From: Oscillospiraceae bacterium
GTDB lineage: Bacteria > Bacillota > Clostridia > Oscillospirales > Acutalibacteraceae
Length of the DNA stretch: 64,000 nucleotides
Assembly: GCA_902790325.1 (NCBI GenBank)
Contig: CADARP010000011.1
Span: 1 to 64,000 of the forward strand
Direction: 5' to 3'
A program made the translations under genes and the position numbers. Below, in pieces: positions 26,621 through 34,695 of the stretch. The notes beneath the pieces were generated by a model. It worked only from the letters and a program-made list of their open reading frames with translations, did no database searches and was not told the DNA's origin. Within the stretch, counting starts at the first letter, position 1; every line of letters begins with the position of its first letter.

Positions 26621-26651
26621 GGCAGACAGTCCTTTCCCTTTTTCTGTATCC

Positions 26652-26680
26652 ATTATTTCATATTTCCATCCAAAATGCAA
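26652..26680 (-). promoter_or_regulatory. Putative promoter of the GH92 operon
   Basis: Minus strand TTGCAT (26675-26680), 17 bases, AATAAT (26652-26657), just after a terminator and about 32 bases before the ATG. Confidence 0.5.
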
Positions 26681-26683
26681 GGC

Positions 26684-26716
26684 AAAAAACAACCGGACTC
26701 CCCCGCGGGAATCCGG
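26684..26716 (-). terminator. Terminator, copy 2 of a duplicated hairpin
   Basis: CCGGATTCCC/GGGAGTCCGG stem followed on the minus strand by TTGTTTTTTG. Almost identical to the hairpin at 26907-26938. It lies upstream of GH92, so it ends a separate short transcript rather than a gene. Confidence 0.8.
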
Positions 26717-26852
26717 CTGTTTCGAAGTATATTCAAGAATGGAATGAAAAAGTATTCTGCACAATCGGGCGTTTTCCTTTTACGCGCCGCAGGGGCATCC
26801 GGTCTGCGGACCGTTTTTGTGTTCCGCCCCCGTCGTTTACAATTCCAGTATA
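26688..26852 (-). ncRNA. Candidate ~150-base small RNA between two terminators
   Basis: A TATACT -10 box (26847-26852) with a weak TTTATT -35 seventeen bases upstream starts a unit that ends at the terminator 26684-26716. The interval holds a CGGTC/GACCG hairpin and only a 21-codon open frame without a ribosome site. It could be a small RNA or decayed sequence. Confidence 0.35.
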
Positions 26853-26906
26853 CACGATCTTTCCTTAAGAATAAAGCGGCAAAATGATTAAGATATGCTT
26901 AATTCC

Positions 26907-26938
26907 AAAAAACGACCGGACTCCCTGCGGGAATCCGG
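26907..26938 (-). terminator. Terminator of the unknown secreted protein gene, copy 1
   Basis: CCGGATTCCC-GCA-GGGAGTCCGG then TCGTTTTTT on the minus strand, about 40 bases beyond the stop at 26979. Confidence 0.9.
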
Positions 26939-26978
26939 CAGTTTCGTTATCTCCGAAAAGGAAGTCGGGTTTTGTCTG

Positions 26979-28091
26979 TCAAAAATCGAACAATTCGCGA
27001 ATCGCTTCTTTCCAGGCGCTGCTGTCGAGCAGCACTTCACGCAGCTTTGCCCGGAAATCCAGACCGTATGCGTCATAGGACTTTTTGAGCGTACGGACAG
27101 CGCGCGGGATCATAAACAGCACCACAGGACGCGCAAGCTTTTCCAGCAGACCGACAAGCATCTGGCCGATCCTGCCGCCCGGCAGCTTCTCGCTCAGGCG
27201 GTACAGCCACGCGGGAACCCGAAGATCCATGAATCTGTACGTCGGCAGATTCATGATGTCCGATTCCGGGACCCAGTAACTGTCTTGCGCGCTCAAGACG
27301 GAATCGCCGCCCTTGAACAAGCCTTCCGGAACGATGAACGTGAACGCGTACAGATCGTCCGCGTATATCGTCTTGCCGTCGATCATGAAGACTGCGCCGT
27401 GCAGCGGCACGCCCGCTTTGTCGCCGTCATAGAGCGCGACTGTCAGAATGCCGTCCGCATAGCTGACGGGCACCGCGCGGAATTCGACGTCGGCGCCGGG
27501 AATGTGCGCGATCAGCCGGATCTCCTTGTCCGTATCGACCGTATCCAGCAAGGTTTCTTCATCCTCCCGGAAAAAGCGTATGGTCATCGTTTTGACCAGG
27601 TCGCCGTCCTTTTCGCCCACGGCGAACTCCCAACAGCAAGGCAGTTCGGCCGTCAGATCGCCGGTCATGCTGTCGTACACATCCTGCGTCGTGAAGCTGT
27701 AGGACGCGACATCGTCAAACAGATCGCCTTCTTCCGCGCCCAGCGTGAAGGTTTCGACGATACTGTAGTGGATGTACCACGGCATCTCGTTGAACGCGCC
27801 TTCGTCATTATTGCGCTCGCCCAGACGGACGACACCCGGCTGTTCCGGATCGAACTCCGCATACGTCCATGCGTCCCATTCGGGACCGATCTTCAGGTAA
27901 AGCGCGCCGGTGTTGACGGTGGACAGATCCTCGATCAAGCCGGAAAGGTCGATCGCGTACAGGCTGTAATCCTCCATGATGAAGCGGGCTTTCTGTTCTG
28001 CCGTATCCTCCGCGCTCACCGTCACGGTCAGCGCCGACAGTACCGTCAGCAGCGCAAGACAAAGCGCGAACCATCTTTTGCATGTTTTCAT
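26979..28091 (-). CDS. Secreted protein of unknown function
   Basis: 370 residues. Signal peptide KRWFALCLALLTVLSALTVTVSA, cut near residue 27. The mature part (about 30-270) is acidic and beta-rich, with no recognised motif; the last 90 residues (VPAWLYRLSEKLPGG... onward) are basic and amphipathic and contain a hydrophobic stretch MLVGLLEKLARPVVLFMIP that could insert in or lie on the membrane. It ends at a strong terminator and has no close gene partner, so it appears monocistronic. No assignment can be made. Confidence 0.75.
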   Translation of the reverse strand: MKTCKRWFALCLALLTVLSALTVTVSAEDTAEQKARFIMEDYSLYAIDLSGLIEDLSTVNTGALYLKIGPEWDAWTYAEFDPEQPGVVRLGERNNDEGAFNEMPWYIHYSIVETFTLGAEEGDLFDDVASYSFTTQDVYDSMTGDLTAELPCCWEFAVGEKDGDLVKTMTIRFFREDEETLLDTVDTDKEIRLIAHIPGADVEFRAVPVSYADGILTVALYDGDKAGVPLHGAVFMIDGKTIYADDLYAFTFIVPEGLFKGGDSVLSAQDSYWVPESDIMNLPTYRFMDLRVPAWLYRLSEKLPGGRIGQMLVGLLEKLARPVVLFMIPRAVRTLKKSYDAYGLDFRAKLREVLLDSSAWKEAIRELFDF

Positions 28092-28226
28092 TCTCTTTTC
28101 TCCTCGTTTCTTTGTTTTTTGATCGCGGGTCTTCTCCCCGCCGACACGCGTACCATACCACAGCTTCCGAAAAAAATGCGTCGAATGTCAGATTTGACGT
28201 TCTATTTGTCATTTTTGATGCAGGCA

Positions 28227-28268
28227 TAAAAAAGGAAAGCACCCGAAACCGTTTTGGTTCCGGGCGCT
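28227..28268 (-). terminator. Terminator of the zinc-ribbon gene
   Basis: AGCGCCCGGAACC...GGTTTCGGGTGCT stem followed by TTCCTTTTTT on the minus strand. Confidence 0.85.
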
Positions 28269-28316
28269 GACCTGCATAACAGATCCGATTATTTACAGTG
28301 AAATAAAAAGCCTGAA

Positions 28317-28592
28317 TTATGCCTCTTCCTTCATTTTTGCGAAGCACTCGCTGCAGTACACAGGGCGATCCTCGCGCGGCTTGAAGGGAACTCTGGCGAT
28401 GCCGCCGCATCTCTCGCAGGTCGCTTCAAACATTTCGCGTTCGCGCGTGCCGTTCTTTCTCGCGTCGCGGCAGGCCTTGCAGCGCTGGGGCTCATTGACG
28501 AAACCTTTTTCCGCATAGAACTCCTGCTCGCCGGCCGTGAATACGAACTCTTCGCCGCATTCCTTACAGGTGAGTGTTTTGTCTTCGTACAT
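28317..28592 (-). CDS. Small double zinc-ribbon protein
   Basis: 91 residues from the ATG at 28592 (GAGG eight bases before); the longer frame upstream runs through the tRNA-like sequence and is rejected. Eight cysteines form two ribbons: C9-x2-C12...C38-x2-C41 and C59-x2-C62...C80-x2-C83, the pattern of the zinc-ribbon family (zf_Tbcl type) common in Clostridia. The role is unknown; a nucleic-acid or metal-homeostasis function is possible. It lies just downstream of the sigma-factor gene and tRNA-like sequence. Confidence 0.85.
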   Translation of the reverse strand: MYEDKTLTCKECGEEFVFTAGEQEFYAEKGFVNEPQRCKACRDARKNGTREREMFEATCERCGGIARVPFKPREDRPVYCSECFAKMKEEA

Positions 28593-28619
28593 GTTGTTAC
28601 CTCGCTTGACATAGATTTT

Positions 28620-28686
28620 TGCCCGCGGGCGGAATCGCACCGCCATCTTAGAAAAACCCTACGCTCTACTTTGAGCTACTTGGGGC
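28620..28686 (-). pseudogene. Degenerate tRNA-like sequence (tRNA-Arg(UCU)-like)
   Basis: Reading the minus strand from 28686: GCCC acceptor start, GT, a D arm AGCTC...GAGC with shortened loop, a TTTCTAA anticodon-type loop showing UCU, and a T arm GGCGG-TGCGATT-CCGCC with a proper 7-base loop, then GGGCA closing. Only four acceptor pairs form and the anticodon stem barely pairs; length is 67 bases, too short for a standard tRNA. It is best read as a tRNA remnant or mimic. It lies between the sigma-factor stop (28697) and the zinc-ribbon start. Confidence 0.45.
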
Positions 28687-28696
28687 ATGTTATGAA

Positions 28697-29257
28697 TCAA
28701 CTGAAAGACTTCAGTTTTTTCCGGATGCGCTGCAGAGCATTGTCCACAGACTTGCTGTCGGGAAGACCGAGCTTCCCGGCGACGGCGGCATAACTGTCGC
28801 CGGAGAGGTACAGCCGCAGCACCTGCTGCTCGCGCGGCGAAAGATGCTTGTCCACATACTGCAGCAGACGCGTCGCCTCCTCGCGGCCGACGACGATGTC
28901 CTGCGGGTCTGCCGCCGCGCACTGCTCGTCCGCGCTGTCGATCGGCACCACGGCACGCGCGGGAACGGCGCCCGGACGGGACGCGCTGCGCATGGCGCTG
29001 CGGATGCTGTTGACGATACAGGTGCGCGCGTATGTGCGGAATGCGGCGGGGCCGTAAAAATCAAAAGAGCGCACGGCATTCAACAGACCGATCAGTCCCT
29101 CCTGCGCCAGATCCTCCGCATCCAATCCGCACGTCGAGGCCGCAGAAGCGGCTTTTTGGCGGATAAACGGAAGTTGATCCGAGATCAAGGACGCCATCGC
29201 GGCGTCGTCTCCCGCTCTGGCGGCACGCAGACAAACGGCCTCTTGCTCGTCGTACAC
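28697..29257 (-). CDS. Sigma-70 family factor, SigH-like
   Basis: 186 residues from GTG at 29257, chosen over the TTG at 29272 because GGGGTGG lies four bases before it. Region 2: LPFIRQKAASAASTCGLDAEDLAQEGLIGLLNAVRSF...TYARTCIVNSIRSA; region 4: LSPREQQVLRLYLSGDSYAAVAGKLG...SVDNALQRIRKKL. The ending resembles the SigH (Spo0H) class with the SxDNALQRxxxKL pattern, pointing to early sporulation or competence control. Preceded by a perfect sigma-A promoter. Confidence 0.85.
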   Translation of the reverse strand: MYDEQEAVCLRAARAGDDAAMASLISDQLPFIRQKAASAASTCGLDAEDLAQEGLIGLLNAVRSFDFYGPAAFRTYARTCIVNSIRSAMRSASRPGAVPARAVVPIDSADEQCAAADPQDIVVGREEATRLLQYVDKHLSPREQQVLRLYLSGDSYAAVAGKLGLPDSKSVDNALQRIRKKLKSFS

Positions 29258-29298
29258 TTTGCCACCCCACAAAAAAACACAACTGATACCCTGACTGT

Positions 29299-29327
29299 AT
29301 TATATAGACAAAACTCCGGTTTGTCAA
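29299..29327 (-). promoter_or_regulatory. Perfect sigma-A promoter of the sigma-factor gene
   Basis: Minus strand TTGACA (29322-29327), 17 bases, TATAAT (29299-29304). Every position fits the consensus. Confidence 0.85.
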
Positions 29328-29397
29328 GCACTATTTCCGGGTTTTTGAACAGTTTGTGTGAATCTTGTAAACCTTCTTCGCAAAGCATCCGAATAAA

Positions 29398-29426
29398 TTG
29401 CATTTTGAATCCGGGTGTGCTATAAT
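29398..29426 (+). promoter_or_regulatory. Promoter of the truB operon
   Basis: TTGCAT (29398-29403), 17 bases, TATAAT (29421-29426), 49 bases before the truB ATG. No other promoter is obvious until after rubrerythrin. Confidence 0.75.
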
Positions 29427-29475
29427 GATACAGTCAATATTCAGGATCAATCAACTAACATCGGAGAGGAAAACA

Positions 29476-30369
29476 ATGACTGGCGTGATACTGCTGGACA
29501 AGCCCGAGGGGGTCACCTCGTTCTGGGCTGCCGCGCAGCTGCGGCGCGTCTGCGGCGAAAAAAAGATCGGTCATACCGGCACGCTCGACCCCATGGCGTC
29601 GGGTCTGCTGCCGGTTCTGCTGGGCGGCGCGACCAAGTTCGCCGACCTGCTCCCCTCCCATGACAAAGCTTACCGCGCGACTTTCCTGCTGGGCGCGGAA
29701 ACAGACACGCTGGACATCACCGGCCGCGTCGTGCGGCAGCGGTTTGTCGCGGCGGACGCGGCGGACGTCGAGACGGCGCTCACCCGCTTTCGCGGCCGCA
29801 TCACACAGACGCCGCCGATGTATTCGGCCGTCAGTCAGAACGGTGTGCGGCTGTATGCGCTGGCGCGTCAGGGAATCGAGGTCGAGCGCAAAACGCGCGA
29901 GGTCGAGATCTACCGTCTGGAGCTGACAGACGCCGACGAGGTGAAGGGCGCGTACACGATCGACGTGCGCTGCAGCGGCGGAACGTATATCCGCTCGCTC
30001 GTGTCCGATCTCGGCAATGCGCTCGGCTGCGGCGCGGTACTGACGGCGCTGCGGCGCACCGAGGCAAACGGGCTGTCCGTGGAAAACGCGCATACGCTCG
30101 ACGAGCTGCGCGGGTACTCCCCGCAGACGCTTTGTGCATGCGTGCTGCCGATGGACGCCGTACTCGCGGCGTATCCCGCCGTGACCGTGACGCAGAACCA
30201 GAGCGTGCGTTTCCGCAACGGCGGCGCGCTCGACCTCGGGCGTGTGCGCGGCGTCGGCACGCAGGAAACGTACCGCGTCTATGACCCGCAGGGAAAGTTT
30301 CTGGGATTGGGTCAGCGCAGCACGGAGAAGAATGAGCTTGCCGTACGGCGGCTGCTGATCGAGAGGTAA
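29476..30369 (+). CDS. truB: tRNA pseudouridine-55 synthase
   Basis: 297 residues from ATG 29476, which follows GGAGAGGA. TruB isomerises U55 in the T loop of tRNAs. The catalytic aspartate is D38 in GHTGTLDPMASG; FADLLPSHDKAYRATFLLGAETDTLDITG, TPPMYSAV and GGTYIRSLVSDLG are all in place. It opens the operon. Its tight coupling to lepB (4-base gap) is unusual, as truB more often follows rbfA and precedes ribF. Confidence 0.96.
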   Translation: MTGVILLDKPEGVTSFWAAAQLRRVCGEKKIGHTGTLDPMASGLLPVLLGGATKFADLLPSHDKAYRATFLLGAETDTLDITGRVVRQRFVAADAADVETALTRFRGRITQTPPMYSAVSQNGVRLYALARQGIEVERKTREVEIYRLELTDADEVKGAYTIDVRCSGGTYIRSLVSDLGNALGCGAVLTALRRTEANGLSVENAHTLDELRGYSPQTLCACVLPMDAVLAAYPAVTVTQNQSVRFRNGGALDLGRVRGVGTQETYRVYDPQGKFLGLGQRSTEKNELAVRRLLIER

Positions 30370-30373
30370 AACC

Positions 30374-30892
30374 ATGCGAAACTATCTTAAAGGATGTATG
30401 TCCGGGCTGCTGAAGCTGGTCCTCATCTTTATCGCAATCATTGTCGTATTCAATCTGATCTTCCATCCGATCTATGCGGACGGCGACTCCATGCAGCCCA
30501 CGCTCGAGAGCGGCGAGTGGATCGCGGCATTCCGTTTCGGCACGCCGCAGCGCGGCGACATCGTGCTGACCAATATGCGCAACGCACACGGGACGCGTCT
30601 AGTCAAGCGTCTGATCGCGTTCGGCGGCGAGAGCGTGGACATCGACTACGACACCGGAACGGTCTATGTGAACGGCAAAGCGCTGGACGAGCCGTATCTC
30701 GCGGACAAAACATGCCGCGGCGGTGACGTCAAGTTCCCGCTGACCGTGCCCGAAGGGTGCGTGTTCCTGCTGGGCGACAACCGCACGAATTCCGTCGACA
30801 GCCGCTATACGGAGATCGGGTGCATCCCGCAGGATGATCTGATCGGGCCGGTCGTGGTGCGGCTGCTGCCCCTGCCGTTCCGATTTTTATGA
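30374..30892 (+). CDS. lepB: Signal peptidase I
   Basis: 172 residues, typical of the short Gram-positive SipS type. One N-terminal membrane anchor (about 12-32), then the extracytoplasmic domain with the Ser-Lys dyad S39 (GDSMQPTL) and K78 (RLVKRLIAFGGE), and GDNRTNSVDSR near the end. It removes Sec signal peptides. A four-base overlap with the next gene couples their translation. Confidence 0.94.
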   Translation: MRNYLKGCMSGLLKLVLIFIAIIVVFNLIFHPIYADGDSMQPTLESGEWIAAFRFGTPQRGDIVLTNMRNAHGTRLVKRLIAFGGESVDIDYDTGTVYVNGKALDEPYLADKTCRGGDVKFPLTVPEGCVFLLGDNRTNSVDSRYTEIGCIPQDDLIGPVVVRLLPLPFRFL

Positions 30893-31629
30893 GTACCGTC
30901 TGGAACCCGTGGCACGGGTGTGAAAAATACTCCGAGGGCTGCGCGCACTGCTACGTCTACCGGCGCGACGCCTCGGTCGGCAAAGACGCGTCCGCGGTGA
31001 CGAAAAACCGCGACTTCGATCTGCCCGTGCGCAAAAAGCGCGACGGCTCGTTCGTCATCCCCTCGGGCGAGACGGTCTACTCGTGCATGACGTCCGACTT
31101 TTTTCTGCCGCAGGCCGACGCGTTCCGCAGCGAGGCGTGGCGCATGATCCGGCAGCGTCCGGACGTGCGGTTCGTCATCATCACCAAGCGCATCGTCCGC
31201 TTCACAGACTGCATTCCGCCGGACTGGGGCGGCGGCTACGAAAACGTGACGATCACCTGCACCGTCGAAAACGAAAAGCAGTGCCGCATCCGTATGCCGG
31301 TTTTCATGCAGATCCCCGCGCTGCGCAAGCAGATTTGCTGCGAACCGCTGCTCGGTCCCGTCGATCTGTCGCCGTATCTCGGCGCCGGCATCGCCCGTGT
31401 GATCGTCGGCGGCGAAAGCGGGAGCGACGCGCGCGTATGCCGCTGGGAGTGGGTGTGCGGTCTCTACCGCCAGTGCGCCGCGGCAGGCGTGCCGTTCACC
31501 TTCAAGCAGACCGGTGCAAAATTCGAGAAGGACGGCAGGGTCTACCGCGTCCCGCGCAGCCGGCAGGCGGAACAAGCGAGAAAAGCCGCCGCACAGTATT
31601 TTTCGGGAGGTACAAACGATGGACTGTAA
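30889..31629 (+). CDS. DUF5131 family protein (phage Gp37/Gp68-like)
   Basis: 246 residues. The N-terminus STVWNPWHGCEKYSEGCAHCYVYRRD carries a CxxxxxxCxxC cluster and the family includes phage Gp37/Gp68 proteins; a radical-SAM-like, iron-sulfur-binding fold has been suggested for it. Also FVIITKRIVRF, VTIVTV-type strand, and the conserved VIVGGESG and FTFKQTG segments. Function unknown. In an operon of housekeeping and cell-envelope genes, so likely a resident gene rather than prophage. Confidence 0.85.
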   Translation: MSTVWNPWHGCEKYSEGCAHCYVYRRDASVGKDASAVTKNRDFDLPVRKKRDGSFVIPSGETVYSCMTSDFFLPQADAFRSEAWRMIRQRPDVRFVIITKRIVRFTDCIPPDWGGGYENVTITCTVENEKQCRIRMPVFMQIPALRKQICCEPLLGPVDLSPYLGAGIARVIVGGESGSDARVCRWEWVCGLYRQCAAAGVPFTFKQTGAKFEKDGRVYRVPRSRQAEQARKAAAQYFSGGTNDGL

Positions 31630-32641
31630 AGTCAGCGTGGTGATCCCTTTCTATAACGGAATCGAATATCTGGAGGACTGCGTGCGTTCGGTCCAGGCGC
31701 AGACGCTGTGGGAGATCGAGATCCTGCTCGTGGACGACGGGTCCGCGGACGGCAGCGGCGAAGCGGCGGACAGGCTCGCGCGGGAAGACGCGCGCATCCG
31801 CGTCATCCACCAGGAGAACCAGGGACTGTCCGGCGCGCGGAACAGCGGCATCGACGCCTCGCGCGGCGACTACATCGGATTCGTAGACGCGGACGATCTG
31901 GTCGACCCGCAAATGTATGAAAAACTGTATGACGCGGCGCGCTCGCTGTCCTGCGAAGTCGTGACCTGCACCTACAACTCCTTCCGGGAAACGGGACTGA
32001 TCGCAGTCACAAAACCGAACTTCCCGATGCGCACGCGCCTGTCCCCGCAGGACGTCCGGCAGCAGATGCCGCATCTGGTGTGCGACGGCTCGCTGATGTT
32101 CGTCTGGCGGCGGCTGTACGCCGCGTCGCTGCTGCGCGGACAGAACATCCGCTTCGACCGCGCGCTGCGCATCTGCGAGGACGCGACGTTCGTCATGGAG
32201 TGTCTGCTGCGTGCGGACGGCGTCGGCGCGATCGAGGACTGTCTGTACCATTACCGCTATGTGCCTACAAGCCTCATCCGCAGCAAGAAATATACGCCGC
32301 ACATGACGCCGTCCATGCTGCTGCAGTACGAAATCAAAAAGCGGCTCACCGAAGCCTGTCTTGCCGACGAACGGCCGCAGATCATGGCGGCGCTGGCCGA
32401 TTACACATACCGCCACATTTCCCGCCTGGTCTTCACGAATCTCTTTCGCAAACCGGACAAGCGGTACCGGGAATTCCGCGCGGCCGTCCGCGCGCCGCTT
32501 TTCCGCGACCTGCCGCGCTGGTTCGATCTGAACGCGCACCGCTCCAAATCGCTTGACTGGGTGCTGTTCAAATGCCTGCAGATGCATCTCATTTTCCCCG
32601 CTTACTGTATAGCCGGGCGAATTTTCGGAAAGGATAACTGA
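31619..32641 (+). CDS. Family 2 glycosyltransferase
   Basis: 340 residues from ATG 31619 (GGGAGG before it; an upstream frame is rejected). GT-A fold: VSVVIPFYNGIEYLEDCVRSVQAQTLWEIEILLVDDGSADGS at the N-terminus, metal-binding DxD in FVDADDLVD and ED in RICEDATFV. It probably adds a sugar to an envelope polysaccharide or teichoic-acid-like polymer; the donor cannot be read from sequence. It overlaps the upstream DUF5131 stop by eleven bases and lies one base before the MscS gene. Confidence 0.9.
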   Translation: MDCKVSVVIPFYNGIEYLEDCVRSVQAQTLWEIEILLVDDGSADGSGEAADRLAREDARIRVIHQENQGLSGARNSGIDASRGDYIGFVDADDLVDPQMYEKLYDAARSLSCEVVTCTYNSFRETGLIAVTKPNFPMRTRLSPQDVRQQMPHLVCDGSLMFVWRRLYAASLLRGQNIRFDRALRICEDATFVMECLLRADGVGAIEDCLYHYRYVPTSLIRSKKYTPHMTPSMLLQYEIKKRLTEACLADERPQIMAALADYTYRHISRLVFTNLFRKPDKRYREFRAAVRAPLFRDLPRWFDLNAHRSKSLDWVLFKCLQMHLIFPAYCIAGRIFGKDN

Positions 32642-32642
32642 T

Positions 32643-33521
32643 ATGGAAGAAACCACACTGGGACTGTTTCAACTGGAAGACGCGCCGGCCGTCAAACTGG
32701 AGGACGTGCCGGGCTTTCTCGATAAGCTCAAAGACAAGCTGGTCGATTTTGCCGCGTCCTACGGCATTCGTCTCGTTCTGGCGCTCGTGCTGCTGATCGT
32801 CGGCTTCAAACTGGTCGGTCTGATCGTAAAGGGATACAAGAAATCCAAACTGTATGCGCGGCTCGATCCCACGGTGCGCTCGTTCCTGAAGAGCGTCATC
32901 TCCATCACGCTCAAGACACTGCTGATCGTATCGGCGGCGGCCGTCATGGGCGTGCCGATGTCCTCGGTTTTCGCACTGGTCACCTCGGCCGGTCTGACGA
33001 TCGGTCTGGCGCTGCAGGGCGGCCTGTCCAACATCGCGGGCGGCTTCGTGATATTGGTGTTCAAGCCCTTCTCTGTCGGCGACTACATCTGCTTCAGCCA
33101 GTATGAGGGCACGGTCAAGAGCATCAATCTGTTCTATACCAAAATGATCACGCTGGACAACCGTCAGATCACGATCCCGAACAGCATGGTCTCCAACGAC
33201 GCGCTCATCAACAATTCCGCCATGAACACGCGGCGCGTCGATCTGCTGTTCTCCGTCAGCTACGACTCCGATCTCGACAAGGTGCGGCAGACGATCCTGC
33301 GCGTGGCGGCGGACGATCCGGACGTGCGGAACGAACCGGCGCCGGCCGTGCTTCTGCAGACGCAGGACAGCAGCGCGCTCGTCTTTTGCAGCCGTGTCTA
33401 CTGCAAAACGGAGAAATACTGGGACGTGTATTTCCGCATGAACGAAAACGTCAAGCGCGCGTTCGACGAAAACAATATCAGCATCCCCTACCCCCAGATG
33501 GATGTACATATGCGTCCGTAA
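32643..33521 (+). CDS. MscS-type mechanosensitive ion channel
   Basis: 292 residues. Three hydrophobic segments (the third, VFALVTSAGLTIGLALQGGLSNIAGGFVILVF, is the pore-lining TM3), then the beta domain KPFSVGDYICFSQYEGTVKSINLFYTKM and the IPNSMVSNDALINNS cytoplasmic body. It opens on hypo-osmotic shock to release solutes. Starts one base after the GT2 stop, with a ribosome site inside the GT2 end. Confidence 0.93.
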   Translation: MEETTLGLFQLEDAPAVKLEDVPGFLDKLKDKLVDFAASYGIRLVLALVLLIVGFKLVGLIVKGYKKSKLYARLDPTVRSFLKSVISITLKTLLIVSAAAVMGVPMSSVFALVTSAGLTIGLALQGGLSNIAGGFVILVFKPFSVGDYICFSQYEGTVKSINLFYTKMITLDNRQITIPNSMVSNDALINNSAMNTRRVDLLFSVSYDSDLDKVRQTILRVAADDPDVRNEPAPAVLLQTQDSSALVFCSRVYCKTEKYWDVYFRMNENVKRAFDENNISIPYPQMDVHMRP

Positions 33522-33536
33522 GGAAGGTGCGAAACG

Positions 33537-34682
33537 ATGGAATACAAATGGAAAGAGGCAACGCTTCTCGTATCCCTGCTGCGCGCGGCGCTCGGCGGCG
33601 AAACGCCGCTCCCGCCCGCGGATACGGATTGGGATAACCTGTACGCGCTCGCCGTGCAGCAGAAGGTCGAGGCCATGGTCTGCGCGGCGCTCTCCGGTGT
33701 GCAGAACGTGCCGCAGGACGTGCGCGCGCGCTTTCTGACCGCGTACAAAAAAGAGATCAGCGCGCAGATCGTCCGCCGCAACGAGGGCATGAAGATCTTC
33801 AACGCGTTCGAGGTCAACGGGATCGACTGCGTACCGCTGAAGGGATGGGTGCTGCAGGATCTGTATCCCAACCCCGCGATGCGGTATATGTGCGATCTGG
33901 ATATCCTTTTCAAACCCGAGCAGTCCGACGACGTGCGGCGTGTGCTCGAGGCGCTGGACTATGTGCCGCAGGAACTGGGCGGCAATCCCGAGGTCTATTA
34001 CAAAAAGCCGATCATGAACATCGAGATGCACAAGCGGATCGTGCGCGACAAGACCGACTATTACGACCGCATCTGGGAGCGCGTCGTGCCCCAGGAGAAA
34101 TGCGCGCACACGTTCGCCATGACGCCGGAGGACTACTATCTGTACATGATCGCGCATTTCTACAAGCACTTTATCGGCGGCGGTACGGGCGTGCGGTATG
34201 TGTGCGACACACACGTCTGGCTGCGTGCAAACGGCGATGCGATGGATCGCGCGTATGTGGACGACCATTTGCGGGAAAGCGGCTATCTCGACTTTGAGCG
34301 GCAGGTGCACGCCCTGTGCGGCGTGTGGTTCCTGGGCGAAACGGCCGACAACGCGCTGACGGAATTCTCGCGCAAGATGCTCTTCTGCGGCGTATTCGGC
34401 ACACCGGAACGCGCCGCAGACAACGCCGTACGCACAGCCGTGCAGCAGATGCCCGGAAAAAGCGTGCGCAGCAAGCGGCTGCTGTATTTGCTGACGCTGC
34501 TGTTCCCGCCGCTTTCCGTCATGCGGGACGTCTACCCCGTGCTGCGCCGTCTGCCGTTTTTGCTGCCGGTCTACTGGATCGTGCGCGGCGTGCATCAGTT
34601 GTTCAACGGGCGCGGCAAAGCCAAAAAGCTGAAGCAGCGTGCCGAAAGCGTGACAGAAGAAGATCTGAAACGAAACTATTGA
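33537..34682 (+). CDS. Nucleotidyltransferase family protein (NTP_transf_5 type)
   Basis: 381 residues. The N-terminal ~180 residues match the uncharacterised nucleotidyltransferase family often found in polysaccharide loci: GIDCVPLKGWVLQDLYPNPAMRYMCDLDILF carries the K-G and D-x-D pair of the polymerase-beta-like fold. The C-terminal part is helical with a basic, hydrophobic end. Its partner GT2 gene lies two genes upstream, so a role in envelope sugar or polyol-phosphate transfer is possible (inference). Confidence 0.75.
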   Translation: MEYKWKEATLLVSLLRAALGGETPLPPADTDWDNLYALAVQQKVEAMVCAALSGVQNVPQDVRARFLTAYKKEISAQIVRRNEGMKIFNAFEVNGIDCVPLKGWVLQDLYPNPAMRYMCDLDILFKPEQSDDVRRVLEALDYVPQELGGNPEVYYKKPIMNIEMHKRIVRDKTDYYDRIWERVVPQEKCAHTFAMTPEDYYLYMIAHFYKHFIGGGTGVRYVCDTHVWLRANGDAMDRAYVDDHLRESGYLDFERQVHALCGVWFLGETADNALTEFSRKMLFCGVFGTPERAADNAVRTAVQQMPGKSVRSKRLLYLLTLLFPPLSVMRDVYPVLRRLPFLLPVYWIVRGVHQLFNGRGKAKKLKQRAESVTEEDLKRNY

Positions 34683-34695
34683 GGAGAAACTCACC

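Noticed and set aside
26730-26764. ATG at 26764 for GH92
   Set aside because: This start would include a terminator hairpin in the coding frame. The ATG at 26620 has a ribosome site and opens a signal peptide.
29257-29272. TTG start of the sigma factor at 29272
   Set aside because: GTG at 29257 has GGGGTGG four bases ahead, which the TTG lacks.
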